From: Eggerthella lenta DSM 2243
Lineage (GTDB): Bacteria > Actinomycetota > Coriobacteriia > Coriobacteriales > Eggerthellaceae
Length of the DNA: 64,000 bases
Reading direction: 5' to 3'
Assembly (NCBI RefSeq): GCF_000024265.1
Contig: NC_013204.1
Coordinates: 752,501-816,500 of the forward strand
Shown piece after piece: positions 37,531 to 45,810 of the stretch. A program made the translations under genes and the position numbers. Below the pieces are notes generated by a model. That model was given only the letters and a program-made list of their open reading frames with translations, was not told where the DNA came from and did no database searches. Position 1 is the first letter of the stretch. The number at the start of each line of letters is the position of its first letter.

Positions 37531-40266
37531 ATGGAGAACCGCTCCAATATCGCTGCACCGGGCGGCATCACCCGCCGCAGCTTCGTCAAGGGGGGTGCGG
37601 CGGCAGCCGCTATAGGCGCGACCGGCGCGCTCGTCGGGTGCGCCCCGCAGGGGGACGGCAAGGCGTCGGACGCCGCGGCGCCGGCCGAGGACGAGGGCGT
37701 GTGGCTGCCCTCGCAATGCAACATGTGCTTCAACGCTTGCAGCATCCTGGGCCATGTGGTGGACGGAAAGCTTGTGGAGATCAAGGGCGACGACCGCAGT
37801 CCTGCCGGCTGGGGCCATCTGTGCGGCAAGGGCACGGCGGGCATCATGCAGCTCTACGACGAGAACCGCATCACGAAGCCCATGAAGCGCACGAACCCGA
37901 AGAAGGGCGTCGGCATCGACCCGGGGTGGGAGGAGATCAGCTGGGATGAGGCGTACGATCTCATCTTGGAGAAGCTGGACGAGCAGAAGCAGAAGAACAA
38001 GCCCGTCATCGTGTTCGCGCTGATCACGAGCATCATCTCGTGGATCGACTCCATGAACTGGCTGGGCAGCAACGGCAACATTCCTATCCCGTTCAAGGCC
38101 GATATCTGCGGAGCGCCCACGCATCCCATTTCGGCTCTGCTGACCGGTTGCGGCAACGCGCTTCCCGACTACGCGCACTGCAAGTACCTCATGCAGTTCG
38201 GCACGCAAGCGGGCGTGGCCACGCGTCATGGCACCAGCATCACGGCGAAGGTGTTCGCCGACGCGCGCGCGAACGGCTGCAAGCTGGTGAACTTCGACCC
38301 GCATATGTCGGGCGCGGCCGAGAAGGCCGACGAGTGGGTGCCCATTCGCCCCGGAACCGATGCCGCGGTGGCGCTCGCCATGGCGAACCTGCTGGTGAAC
38401 GAGTACGACCTATACGACAAGGAGTTCCTTGCCGCGCGCACGAACGGGCCGTCGCTGGTTGATCCGGCCACGCAGCGCATCGTGCGCGACGCGTCGAAGG
38501 GCAACAAGGCGCTGTACTGGGATCTGTCCGACAACACGGCAAAGCCCTACGACGAAGTCAAAGAGCCCGCGCTCGAAGGCGATTTCGAGGTGGACGGCAT
38601 TCCGGTGCGCACGGCGTTCAGCATCTTCAAGGACTCCGTCGCGAAGTACACGCCCGAATACGCTGAAGAGGTCACGACGATCCCTGCCGACACCACGCGC
38701 CGCCTGGCCAAGGAGTTCGGCGAAGCGGCCTGTATCGGCCAGACCGTCGAGGTGGACGGGCTCACGGTGCCCTACCGCCCCGTGGCCGTGGACACGTTCT
38801 CTGGCATTGCGCGGCACAAGCATGGCTTCATCACGCACTGGGCCATCCTGCAGCTGAACACGCTCGTGGGCTCGACGTTCTCGCGCGGCGGCTACCTGGG
38901 CTTCTACACGCGTAACAAGTACGGGTTCTACGAGGGCGACAAGGATCACGCCTGGGAGTTCACCATTTGGGAAGAGGACGGCCTCATCGAGGACCTCAAC
39001 ATGGCGCACGGCTGGCCGTCGAACGGCTCGCATTACAAGCATATCCGCGAGGCCAGCTACACGCCCACGTCCGAGGCGATGGAGGAGCTGCAGCCCCTCA
39101 CGATGGATCAGCATTTCGGCTACATCGCCCAGGTGCAGCCGGAGGTGTACGGCACCGAGCCGTCCGAGGTGGCGTTCTGCATGGCGTCGAACCCGCTGAA
39201 GAACTGGTGCAACCACGACTACCAGGCCAAGGTGCTGGAATCGTTCGACTGGATCTTCGGCATGGACATCTATCTGAACGATTCCTCCTACTACTACGAC
39301 CTCATCATCCCCGAGCCGTGCTACCTCGAGCGCTTTGACCCGCTGCCGTTGTCGTTCAACAACCACCGCGTGCCCGGCCTGCCCGAGGTGCCCTATATCG
39401 TTGCCGGTCGCATGCCCATCGTTGAGGCCAAGGACAACTGCCCGTCGGCGCTGGACACGTTCGGCGCGCTCGCGGCGAAGGCAGGCAAGACCGCCGAGTA
39501 CTCTGCAGCGCTCAACGACTACTACAAGCTTGCCGACGAGTACAAGCTTGACGGCAAGGAGCAGATCACGGCTGAGCGCGTGTGCGACGCCGCGCTCAAG
39601 TCGTTGGCGGGCAAGGATCGCGGCATCGACTGGTTCCGCGAGAACGGCGTGCTGACGCGCGAGCGCAAGGCCGACGAGGTGTACGTGTTCGCGGCGGGCA
39701 TGGAAGGGCGCATCCCGCTGTACTTCGACTTCATGCTTGAAGCGAAGGAGAAGATCGAGGCCGAGGTTGACAAGCTGGGCATCTACTGGGAGACGGACGA
39801 TTACATCCCGCTGCCCGAATTCATGCCGTGCCTCGACCACGAGGTGGAGGAGGAAGGCTTCGACCTGTTCCCCGTGTACTGGACGAACGCCATCAACACC
39901 GATACCTGGCAGGTGGAGAACGCCTGGATCAACGAGATCAACGAGCTGGACGATACCACGTACTTCTTGGAGATCAACGCGGCGACCGGTGCCGCCAAGG
40001 GCATCAAATCGGGTGACAAGGTGCGCCTGTCGAACCGCGACGGCGATGTGGTGGAAGGCGTGGCCGTGCTCACCGAGTTCGTGCATCCCGAATGCGTGGC
40101 GTCGGTGGGCGGCCATCTGAACGCGAAATCCGACTACCAGCCCATCGGCAAGACGAAGGGCACGGCGGTGAACCACTTGGTGCCCGCAGGCGATCCGAAG
40201 CGCATGGAGTACGTCGGATCCGGCGTGGACCAGTGCGTGCGCTGCAAGCTCGAGAAGATTTCCTAA
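37531..40266 (+). CDS. Molybdopterin oxidoreductase with Tat signal and lipobox (catechol dehydroxylase-like candidate)
   Basis: A 911-residue catalytic subunit of the DMSO reductase superfamily. The twin-arginine signal TRRSFVKGG ends with LVGC (Cys37), a lipobox. The [4Fe-4S] motif CNMCFNAC...LCGKG comes next, then LPIRPGTD-like MGD binding (VPIRPGTDAAVALAMANLLV) and a C-terminal barrel. The operon has an FeS subunit but no DmsC-type anchor, so membrane attachment through the lipid would make sense. Substrate candidates from family knowledge are catechols or other aromatic acceptors in Eggerthellaceae, but sulfur compounds cannot be excluded. GAGGAGGAGG precedes ATG 37531. It is co-transcribed with the upstream cysteine desulfurase. 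Confidence 0.87.
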   Translation: MENRSNIAAPGGITRRSFVKGGAAAAAIGATGALVGCAPQGDGKASDAAAPAEDEGVWLPSQCNMCFNACSILGHVVDGKLVEIKGDDRSPAGWGHLCGKGTAGIMQLYDENRITKPMKRTNPKKGVGIDPGWEEISWDEAYDLILEKLDEQKQKNKPVIVFALITSIISWIDSMNWLGSNGNIPIPFKADICGAPTHPISALLTGCGNALPDYAHCKYLMQFGTQAGVATRHGTSITAKVFADARANGCKLVNFDPHMSGAAEKADEWVPIRPGTDAAVALAMANLLVNEYDLYDKEFLAARTNGPSLVDPATQRIVRDASKGNKALYWDLSDNTAKPYDEVKEPALEGDFEVDGIPVRTAFSIFKDSVAKYTPEYAEEVTTIPADTTRRLAKEFGEAACIGQTVEVDGLTVPYRPVAVDTFSGIARHKHGFITHWAILQLNTLVGSTFSRGGYLGFYTRNKYGFYEGDKDHAWEFTIWEEDGLIEDLNMAHGWPSNGSHYKHIREASYTPTSEAMEELQPLTMDQHFGYIAQVQPEVYGTEPSEVAFCMASNPLKNWCNHDYQAKVLESFDWIFGMDIYLNDSSYYYDLIIPEPCYLERFDPLPLSFNNHRVPGLPEVPYIVAGRMPIVEAKDNCPSALDTFGALAAKAGKTAEYSAALNDYYKLADEYKLDGKEQITAERVCDAALKSLAGKDRGIDWFRENGVLTRERKADEVYVFAAGMEGRIPLYFDFMLEAKEKIEAEVDKLGIYWETDDYIPLPEFMPCLDHEVEEEGFDLFPVYWTNAINTDTWQVENAWINEINELDDTTYFLEINAATGAAKGIKSGDKVRLSNRDGDVVEGVAVLTEFVHPECVASVGGHLNAKSDYQPIGKTKGTAVNHLVPAGDPKRMEYVGSGVDQCVRCKLEKIS

Positions 40267-40290
40267 TCCCCGGAAAGGAGGATGAGTTTC

Positions 40291-40896
40291 ATGGCCTATG
40301 GGTTCGTTATCGACCTTGAGAAATGCGTTGGCTGCCACGGATGCTCGGTGGCGTGCAAGGGCGCGAACGGCACGCCCCCGACGGTGACTCGCTCGCGCGT
40401 GGACCGCGGCACCGAAGGCTCCTATCCGAACGCGGTGCGCACCATCCGCCCCATGCTGTGCATGATGTGCGAGAACCCGCCGTGCGTGGCGGTGTGCCCG
40501 CAGGGCGCCACCACCATCCGCGACGAGGACGGCATCGTGGTCATCGACAAGGAGAAGTGCATCGGCTGCAAGAGCTGCATGGAGGCTTGCCCTTACGGCG
40601 CGCGTTACCTCGTTCAGAGCGAGGATGGCTATTTCGGCTCCGAGTTGAACGAATACGAGAGCGTCGCCTATGAGAACATGCCGAAGATGACGGTGGACAA
40701 GTGCGACTTCTGCATCGAGCATTCCGGCGACGGAAAGCCCGATCCCGTATGCGTGAAGGCGTGCATGGCGGAGGCGCGCTTGTTCGGCGACCTCGACGAG
40801 ATGAAGAAGCTCGTGGCCGAGCGCGGCGGCGAGGCGTACCTGCCCGAAGAGGGCACGGAGCCCCGTGTGTTCTACCTGCCGACGATCACTGCGTAA
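40291..40896 (+). CDS. Four-cluster ferredoxin subunit of molybdoenzyme
   Basis: A 201-residue electron-transfer subunit with four [4Fe-4S] cysteine groups: CVGCHGCSVAC, CMMCENPPCVAVC, CIGCKSCMEAC and CDFC...CVKAC. It has no signal sequence, so it probably travels out with the catalytic subunit. ATG 40291 was chosen because AAAGGAGG ends nine bases before it; ATG 40282 overlaps the ribosome-binding site. It completes a two-subunit enzyme with the gene at 37531. No quinol-oxidising subunit follows, and a terminator ends the operon. Confidence 0.93.
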   Translation: MAYGFVIDLEKCVGCHGCSVACKGANGTPPTVTRSRVDRGTEGSYPNAVRTIRPMLCMMCENPPCVAVCPQGATTIRDEDGIVVIDKEKCIGCKSCMEACPYGARYLVQSEDGYFGSELNEYESVAYENMPKMTVDKCDFCIEHSGDGKPDPVCVKACMAEARLFGDLDEMKKLVAERGGEAYLPEEGTEPRVFYLPTITA

Positions 40897-40911
40897 GCGT
40901 TTCGCGTTTCC

Positions 40912-40958
40912 CTCCCTCCCTTGGAAGCCGCGCCTTTTGGCGCGGCTTCCGGCATGTT
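40912..40958 (+). terminator. Terminator, copy 2 of a duplicated unit
   Basis: ggaagccgcgcc-tttt-ggcgcggcttcc (40923-40950) with the same flanks as 34461-34507 (cctccctcc before, ccggc-tgttt after). Confidence 0.85.
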
Positions 40959-41130
40959 TCGTTATGCAACGCAAACGGTTTCGTTGTGTTGCTAAAAACA
41001 ACGATTGCGGGATCGGCGCGGCTCTGCGCAGCGTTTTATCGACCTGGCGCTTCTGCGTGCGTCCTGCCTCTCCTTCCCGGTGCGGGCGGCGCTTCGTGCT
41101 ATACTGTGCGCCGAACGAACGGGGGAGCGC

Positions 41131-42468
41131 ATGGTCAACATACCGAGCCCCGCCCTGGCTATCGTCGGGCGGCATAATTCAGGCAAGACGACGCTCATTG
41201 AGCAGCTTATCGCCGAGCTGGTGCGACGCGGGCGCGACGTGGGCAGCGTGAAGCATCACAGCCACGTGGGTTTCGACATCGACTATCCCGGGAAGGATTC
41301 GTACCGCCACCGCGCCGCTGGCGCGCGCGAGACGGTGATCGCCGCGCCCGGGCAGATCGCCCGCATCAAGTCCGTGGAGGGCGAGATCGAGTGCTCGGAC
41401 ATCGTGCGCAGCATGCCCGGCCACGACATCGTGGTGGTGGAGGGGTACCGCAAAAGCGGGCTGCCCACCATCGAGATCATGCGCTCGGGCAACGACGCCG
41501 ACGCGCGGGTGGCCGACGTGTTCGCCGAGGGCGCGCGCTGCGGCTGGCCGTTGGGCACCGACTTCACCCAGTTCACCCGCGGCACCGTGCCTCCGGCCGA
41601 CGACGATGCGGCGCGCGAGGAGCTGAGCCGTGCCGCGCAGCGGGTCGAGAGGGCTTCAGGAGACCATTTCAAGACGCAGCATCCCGACTACGCCGACATA
41701 TCGAACAAGCTGCCGACGTCGGACACGGTGGCCGTCGTCACCGACATCGAGGAGGCGCGCCATGCCGCCGAGCTGTACCACGTGCCGGCGTTCGCGCTCG
41801 ACGACATTGCTGGCCTCGCCGACTTCGTGGAGCAGCGTTTCGTGCGGCCGCGCGTGACCGTGGTCATCCAGGCGGGCGGCGAGAGCAGGCGCATGGGGCA
41901 GAGCAAGGCGACCGTGCCGTTCGCGGGCCGCCCGCTGATCTGCCGGCTGGTGGAGCGTCTGGGCCCGGTTGCCGACGACCTCGTGATCACCACGAACGAG
42001 CCGGAGCGCCTGGACTTCCTGCACGCTGAGTTCCCGCAGTATCGCATCCAGCTGGTGCGCGACGCGTTCAACGTGCGCGGGGCGCTGCCGGGTCTGTACA
42101 CGGCGCTGGAGGCTGCGCGCAACCCGTATGTGGCCGTGGTTGCCTGCGACATGGTGTTCGCTTCCCCGTCGCTCGTGGTGGCCGAGGCGCTGGCCATGAA
42201 CGAGACGGGCGCCGACGTGGTGGTGCCGGTGAACAAGCACGGGTTCGAGCCGTTCCATGCGATGTACCGCCGCGCGGGCTGCCTGCCGGCCGTGAGCGCC
42301 GCGCTCGACCGCGGCGAGAAGCGCGCTCAAGGGTTCTTCGCGGACGTAGAGGTGTGCGAGTTCCCGCAGGAGCGCGTGCTGGAGGCCGAGCCCATGGGCG
42401 GCTGCTTCATCAACGCGAACACGCCCGAGGAGCTGCGCGCCATCGAGGAGACGTTTCTCGAGAAGTAG
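41131..42468 (+). CDS. MobB-MobA fusion for molybdenum cofactor biosynthesis
   Basis: A 445-residue protein joining two Moco enzymes. Residues 1-165 are a MobB-type GTP-binding domain (Walker A GRHNSGKTT, residues 13-21, and VKHHSHVGFDID). Residues from about 243 are a MobA-type guanylyltransferase (VIQAGGESRRMGQSK, then ACDMVFASPSL), which attaches GMP to molybdopterin to form the MGD of DMSO-reductase-type enzymes. The ~75-residue middle (SDTVAVVTDIEEARHAAELY) resembles the linker region following MobB. ATG 41131 has GGGGGAG upstream, with a TATACT -10-like box at 41100-41105. The location beside a molybdoenzyme operon suits its role. Both halves keep their nucleotide-binding motifs. Confidence 0.9.
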   Translation: MVNIPSPALAIVGRHNSGKTTLIEQLIAELVRRGRDVGSVKHHSHVGFDIDYPGKDSYRHRAAGARETVIAAPGQIARIKSVEGEIECSDIVRSMPGHDIVVVEGYRKSGLPTIEIMRSGNDADARVADVFAEGARCGWPLGTDFTQFTRGTVPPADDDAAREELSRAAQRVERASGDHFKTQHPDYADISNKLPTSDTVAVVTDIEEARHAAELYHVPAFALDDIAGLADFVEQRFVRPRVTVVIQAGGESRRMGQSKATVPFAGRPLICRLVERLGPVADDLVITTNEPERLDFLHAEFPQYRIQLVRDAFNVRGALPGLYTALEAARNPYVAVVACDMVFASPSLVVAEALAMNETGADVVVPVNKHGFEPFHAMYRRAGCLPAVSAALDRGEKRAQGFFADVEVCEFPQERVLEAEPMGGCFINANTPEELRAIEETFLEK

Positions 42469-42492
42469 CGGAAGACGAGACGAGGAATTGGC

Positions 42493-43638
42493 ATGCCGAA
42501 CCTGGTAGACATCGTGGAAGTGGCCGAGGCGCTGGAGTCGAAGGCCGTGTACCTGGCGAGCGATCGCTGCGTGGTGGTGCGCAACCGCCATGCGTCGTGC
42601 GCAAAATGCGCGGACGCCTGTCCGACGGGCTCGGTGTTCGCGGCCAACAACGTGTTGGAGCTTGACGGCGAGGGATGCGTGGCGTGCGGCGCCTGCACCA
42701 CGGTATGCCCGGTGGAGGCGCTCATCCCGTTGCGCCCGCTGGACGAGGACCTCGCCTCCAGCGTGGCGTCCGCCGTGGCGGCGACCGGCGGGAAGGCCGT
42801 GTTCGCATGCGCGCGCATAGCGTCGAAGCGCCTGGCCGACCCGGCGAAGTACGCCGAAGTGCCCTGCCTCGCGCGCATGGAGGAAAGCGTGCTGCTGGGT
42901 CTTGCGGCGCGCGGCGTGGAGGATATCGTGCTGGTGGACGGCACGTGCGCCACGTGCAAGTTCCGCTCGAACGTGCCGGGTATCGACGCCACGGTGGCTT
43001 CGGCGAACGAGCTCATGGCTGCGCAGGGCTCGGACGTCCGCGTGCGGCGCGCGTCGGCGTTTCCCGACGAGGTGCTGCTCGAAGACAAGCGCACGCTGCT
43101 GGGCGAGTCGCGCCGCGGCTTCTTCACCAGCGCTCGCACGCGGGCGAAGGACGCCGCGGGCAAGACGGCCGAGGTGATGGTGTTCAAGAACGACAACGCT
43201 GCGCCGTCGCTGCGCGAGCGGCTGCGCATGTCCAACGCTGGCACGCTGCCGCAGTTCAACCCGCAGCGACGCATGCTGGTGCTGGACGCGATGGACCGGT
43301 TGGGCGCGCCGACGGTTCCCGAGATCGACACGCGGCTGTTCGGCTCGGTATCCATCGACACGCAGGCGTGCAGCTCGTGCAACATGTGCACGGTGTTCTG
43401 CCCGACGGGCGCGCTGCGCAAAAGCGAGCTGGTGCCTGCGGAGGGGGAGGGCAGCTTCCTGGAGTTCTCGGCGGCCGACTGCGTGCAGTGCAACCTGTGC
43501 GCCGACGCGTGCTTGAAGAGCTGCCTGACGGTGAACTCGACGGTGTCCACCGAGGAGCTGTTCGACTTCGAACCGCGGCTGATCCATCTGCCGAACCCGC
43601 CCGCGCGGCCCGGAATATTGTCGAGCTTGAGGCGATAG
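42493..43638 (+). CDS. Polyferredoxin-like 4Fe-4S protein
   Basis: A 381-residue soluble iron-sulfur protein. It has two ferredoxin pairs: CAKCADACP with CVACGACTTVCP near the N-terminus, and CSSCNMCTVFCP with CVQCNLCADACLKSC near the C-terminus. The central part resembles a hydrogenase/heterodisulfide-type module with an additional CATCKF motif. It has no signal or membrane segment. The function is unknown; the position 24 bases after mobBA suggests delivery of electrons to Moco assembly or to a reductase maturation step. ATG 42493 follows GACGAGGAATT. An IS element has inserted just downstream, at the foot of the hairpin that probably ended this transcript. Confidence 0.85.
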   Translation: MPNLVDIVEVAEALESKAVYLASDRCVVVRNRHASCAKCADACPTGSVFAANNVLELDGEGCVACGACTTVCPVEALIPLRPLDEDLASSVASAVAATGGKAVFACARIASKRLADPAKYAEVPCLARMEESVLLGLAARGVEDIVLVDGTCATCKFRSNVPGIDATVASANELMAAQGSDVRVRRASAFPDEVLLEDKRTLLGESRRGFFTSARTRAKDAAGKTAEVMVFKNDNAAPSLRERLRMSNAGTLPQFNPQRRMLVLDAMDRLGAPTVPEIDTRLFGSVSIDTQACSSCNMCTVFCPTGALRKSELVPAEGEGSFLEFSAADCVQCNLCADACLKSCLTVNSTVSTEELFDFEPRLIHLPNPPARPGILSSLRR

Positions 43639-43661
43639 CGGTCGGAAGGGCTCATCATCGG

Positions 43662-45160
43662 GCCGCGTCCCGAATCGTGGTGTATCAGGGCCATCGCCGG
43701 AGAATCGCCGGCACCCTTGCGAGGTGAATCTTAGCCTTCGTCCTCCTTCGGGTCAATGGCGCTCCCTATGATCTTGCGCGCCGCCTCGCGGGCGGCGAGC
43801 ACCTCGGCCTCGCCGGGGGCCTCGCGCTCCTGGGCCTTCCAGGCGTGCGCGAGCGAGGGCCTGGAGATGACGCAGCGCGCCGACCACTCCTCGTCGGCCT
43901 CGATGAGCGCCGCTCCCACCAGGCGGATGAGCGACTCGCGCGAGGGGAACCCCTGCACGACGCGCGTCCTGCGCTTGATCTCGCGGTTGGCCCTCTCCTG
44001 GACGTTGTTGGTGCGGATCTTGGTGCGGTGCGTGGCCGGGAACGCCAGGTAGGCGAGCGCCGCCTCCTCGGCCTCCAAGAGCACGTTTCCGGCCGCCCTC
44101 GAGATCTTCAGCACCTCCTCGGTCGCCTCTTGGTAGCACGCCCGCACGAGGACGGGGCTCTTCTGCGCGAAGACGGCCTTCATGGCCTCGCGCGCCTTTC
44201 TCTGGTCGTCCTTCCTGTGGATGCGGCCCGCCACGTTGCGCATGAGGTGCGTGACGCAGCGCTGCCAGGCCGCTCCTTGGAACGTCTCGGCTATCGCCTT
44301 CGCGAGCCCTTCGTGGGCGTCCGAGACGACGAGGCGCACGCCGTCGACGCCGCGCGCCCTCAGGCCGGAGAGGAACGCCTTCCACCCGGCGTGGCTCTCC
44401 GTGTCCACGCAGTCCACGCCGACGAAGCGCTTGTGGCCCGTGTCGTCGAGCCCGATCGCGGTCACGACGGCCTGGGACGCCGAGCGCCCCTCCACGCGGC
44501 ACTTCACGTAGGTGGCGTCGAGCCACAGGTAGGCGAAGCGCACCCCGTCGAAGCGCTGCCTCCTGAACGCGTCCACCTCGGCGTCCAGGCACTCGCACAG
44601 GCGCGACACCTGCGACTTCGACATCGACCTCACGCCGAGCTCGCCCGCGACGGCCTCCACCTTGCGCGTCGATATCCCCATGACGTACATCTCGGCCACC
44701 GCCGCGACGAGCGCCCGGTCCACCCTGCAGTAGCGCTCGATCAGGTCCTCGGGGAAGAACGAGCCTCGGCGCAGCTTCGGAATCTTGAGGGTGACGTCGC
44801 CCGCGGCGGTCGAGAGCCCCCGCTCCCGGTAGCCGTTGCGCGAGTTGACGCGCCCCTCGTCGCGCTCCCCGTAGGGGGCGTTGCACGCCTCGTCGGCCTT
44901 CGCCGACATCGCGGCGTTCGCCAGGAGCTCGAGCATCCTGCGCCCGAAGGCCTGCAGGTCGGTGCATTCCTCGAGGATCGCGAACGCGAGCCCCTTCACT
45001 TCGGGGTCGTTGAATAGTAGAGTGTCCATAGCGGGCATCGCCTTCCTTCGAATCTGTCTTTTGTGGTGATTGACGATTCTAGACGATGTCCGTTTTTCTC
45101 GGGCAGGCTTCGCCCGCCCTCCAGAAACGGATTGATACACCAACTTTCGGGACGCTACCC
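43662..45160 (-). mobile_element. Intact IS256-family (mutator-type) insertion sequence, about 1.5 kb
   Basis: Imperfect terminal inverted repeats: gcgtcccgaa-tcg-tggtgtatca at 43665-43687, and its partner at 45133-45155 with three central mismatches. Outside is an 8-bp direct repeat ATCATCGG (43654-43661 and 45161-45168), a typical IS256-family target duplication. The ends may shift by one or two bases because the repeats share G residues. One full-length transposase gene is on the minus strand. It has inserted exactly at the foot of a 20-bp inverted repeat. Confidence 0.88.
43731..45038 (-). CDS. IS256-family transposase (mutator type)
   Basis: A 435-residue DDE transposase. It has the family's N-terminal region (NGYRERGLSTAAGDVTLKIP followed by LRRGSFFPEDLIERY), the catalytic Asp in YLWLDATYVKCR, a second Asp in LVVSDAHEGLAKAI, the WQRCVTHLMRN motif, and RTNNVQERANREIKRRTRVV with the final Glu. 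ATG 45038 was chosen with GAAGGAAGG just upstream; ATG 45029 is also possible. The frame is uninterrupted. GC is slightly higher than in the neighbours, but the composition otherwise resembles the host. Confidence 0.94.
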   Translation of the reverse strand: MPAMDTLLFNDPEVKGLAFAILEECTDLQAFGRRMLELLANAAMSAKADEACNAPYGERDEGRVNSRNGYRERGLSTAAGDVTLKIPKLRRGSFFPEDLIERYCRVDRALVAAVAEMYVMGISTRKVEAVAGELGVRSMSKSQVSRLCECLDAEVDAFRRQRFDGVRFAYLWLDATYVKCRVEGRSASQAVVTAIGLDDTGHKRFVGVDCVDTESHAGWKAFLSGLRARGVDGVRLVVSDAHEGLAKAIAETFQGAAWQRCVTHLMRNVAGRIHRKDDQRKAREAMKAVFAQKSPVLVRACYQEATEEVLKISRAAGNVLLEAEEAALAYLAFPATHRTKIRTNNVQERANREIKRRTRVVQGFPSRESLIRLVGAALIEADEEWSARCVISRPSLAHAWKAQEREAPGEAEVLAAREAARKIIGSAIDPKEDEG

Positions 45161-45216
45161 ATCATCGGCCCAAAGACACGGAATTCGGCTCGGAAGCGTG
45201 TTTTCGGGCCGATGAT
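45161..45216 (+). terminator. Long inverted repeat at the IS256 target site, probable old terminator
   Basis: atcatcggcccaaagacacg (45161-45180) pairs with cgtgttttcgggccgatgat (45197-45216), 18 of 20 positions, around a 16-base loop. It would have followed the polyferredoxin gene before the IS inserted. Confidence 0.55.
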
Positions 45217-45260
45217 TCGCCCTCGCCTGCTCTCTACGGGTTTTTCGGCTCGATTTCTCA

Positions 45261-45294
45261 ACTGTATCTTTCTTTTGTACAAAAGTTACTGTAT
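45261..45294 (+). promoter_or_regulatory. Rrf2 gene promoter region with palindrome flanked by direct repeats
   Basis: The perfect palindrome CTTTTG-TA-CAAAAG (45272-45285) is bracketed by two copies of ACTGTAT (45261-45267, 45288-45294). The second copy runs into TATAAA (45291-45296), a likely -10. It is a candidate autoregulatory operator of the Rrf2 protein. Confidence 0.55.
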
Positions 45295-45336
45295 AAAGAA
45301 GTGAAACAGTTGATTTGTCGTAGACGGAGCAGCATC

Positions 45337-45801
45337 ATGAACAGCGATTTCATTGTTGCGGTGCACGCGCTGGTGTATCTGAACCATAAGGCGGACATCG
45401 TTTCCAGCGAGGCTTTGGCCAAGAATATCTGTACGAACGCGGCGCGTGTGCGCAAGGTGATGGCTCCGCTCAAGCGCGCCGGGTTCGTGACCACGCGCGA
45501 AGGCAACGTGGGCGGCTACCGTTTTGCAGGGGACGCTTCGGCGGTCGACCTGCACATGGTGGCCGATGCGCTCAACATCAGATTTGTGCAATCCGGTTGG
45601 CATAGCGGCGATATGGACATGAAATGCCTTGTGGCATCCGGTATGGCGGGCGTCATGGACGACATATTCCTCGATTTAGACGAGCGTTGCCGTGAACGGC
45701 TTGCGCAGATATCGATCGCCGACATCGACGACCGCATATTCGGCTCCGACGGCGTCGTGCCTTTCGATGGTCGGCCGGCATCGTCCGGCGCAGAGGGCTA
45801 G
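45337..45801 (+). CDS. Rrf2-family transcriptional regulator
   Basis: A 154-residue DNA-binding protein. The start NSDFIVAVHALVYLNHKADI and the winged helix VRKVMAPLKRAGFVTTREG, then NVGGYRFA, are typical of Rrf2 proteins. Only scattered cysteines remain (ICTNAARV and MKCLVASG) rather than the three-Cys FeS set of IscR/NsrR, so redox or metabolite sensing is uncertain. ATG 45337 follows GGAG; an upstream in-frame start lacks support. It lies nine bases before a CcdA-thioredoxin fusion gene, so it probably controls that gene and itself through the palindrome upstream. Confidence 0.87.
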   Translation: MNSDFIVAVHALVYLNHKADIVSSEALAKNICTNAARVRKVMAPLKRAGFVTTREGNVGGYRFAGDASAVDLHMVADALNIRFVQSGWHSGDMDMKCLVASGMAGVMDDIFLDLDERCRERLAQISIADIDDRIFGSDGVVPFDGRPASSGAEG

Positions 45802-45810
45802 GAGGAGATC

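Noticed and set aside
37531-40266. Selenocysteine in the molybdoenzyme, prompted by the adjacent cysteine desulfurase
   Set aside because: The reading frame contains no internal TGA, and the upstream gene has cysteine-desulfurase motifs without features specific to selenium metabolism.
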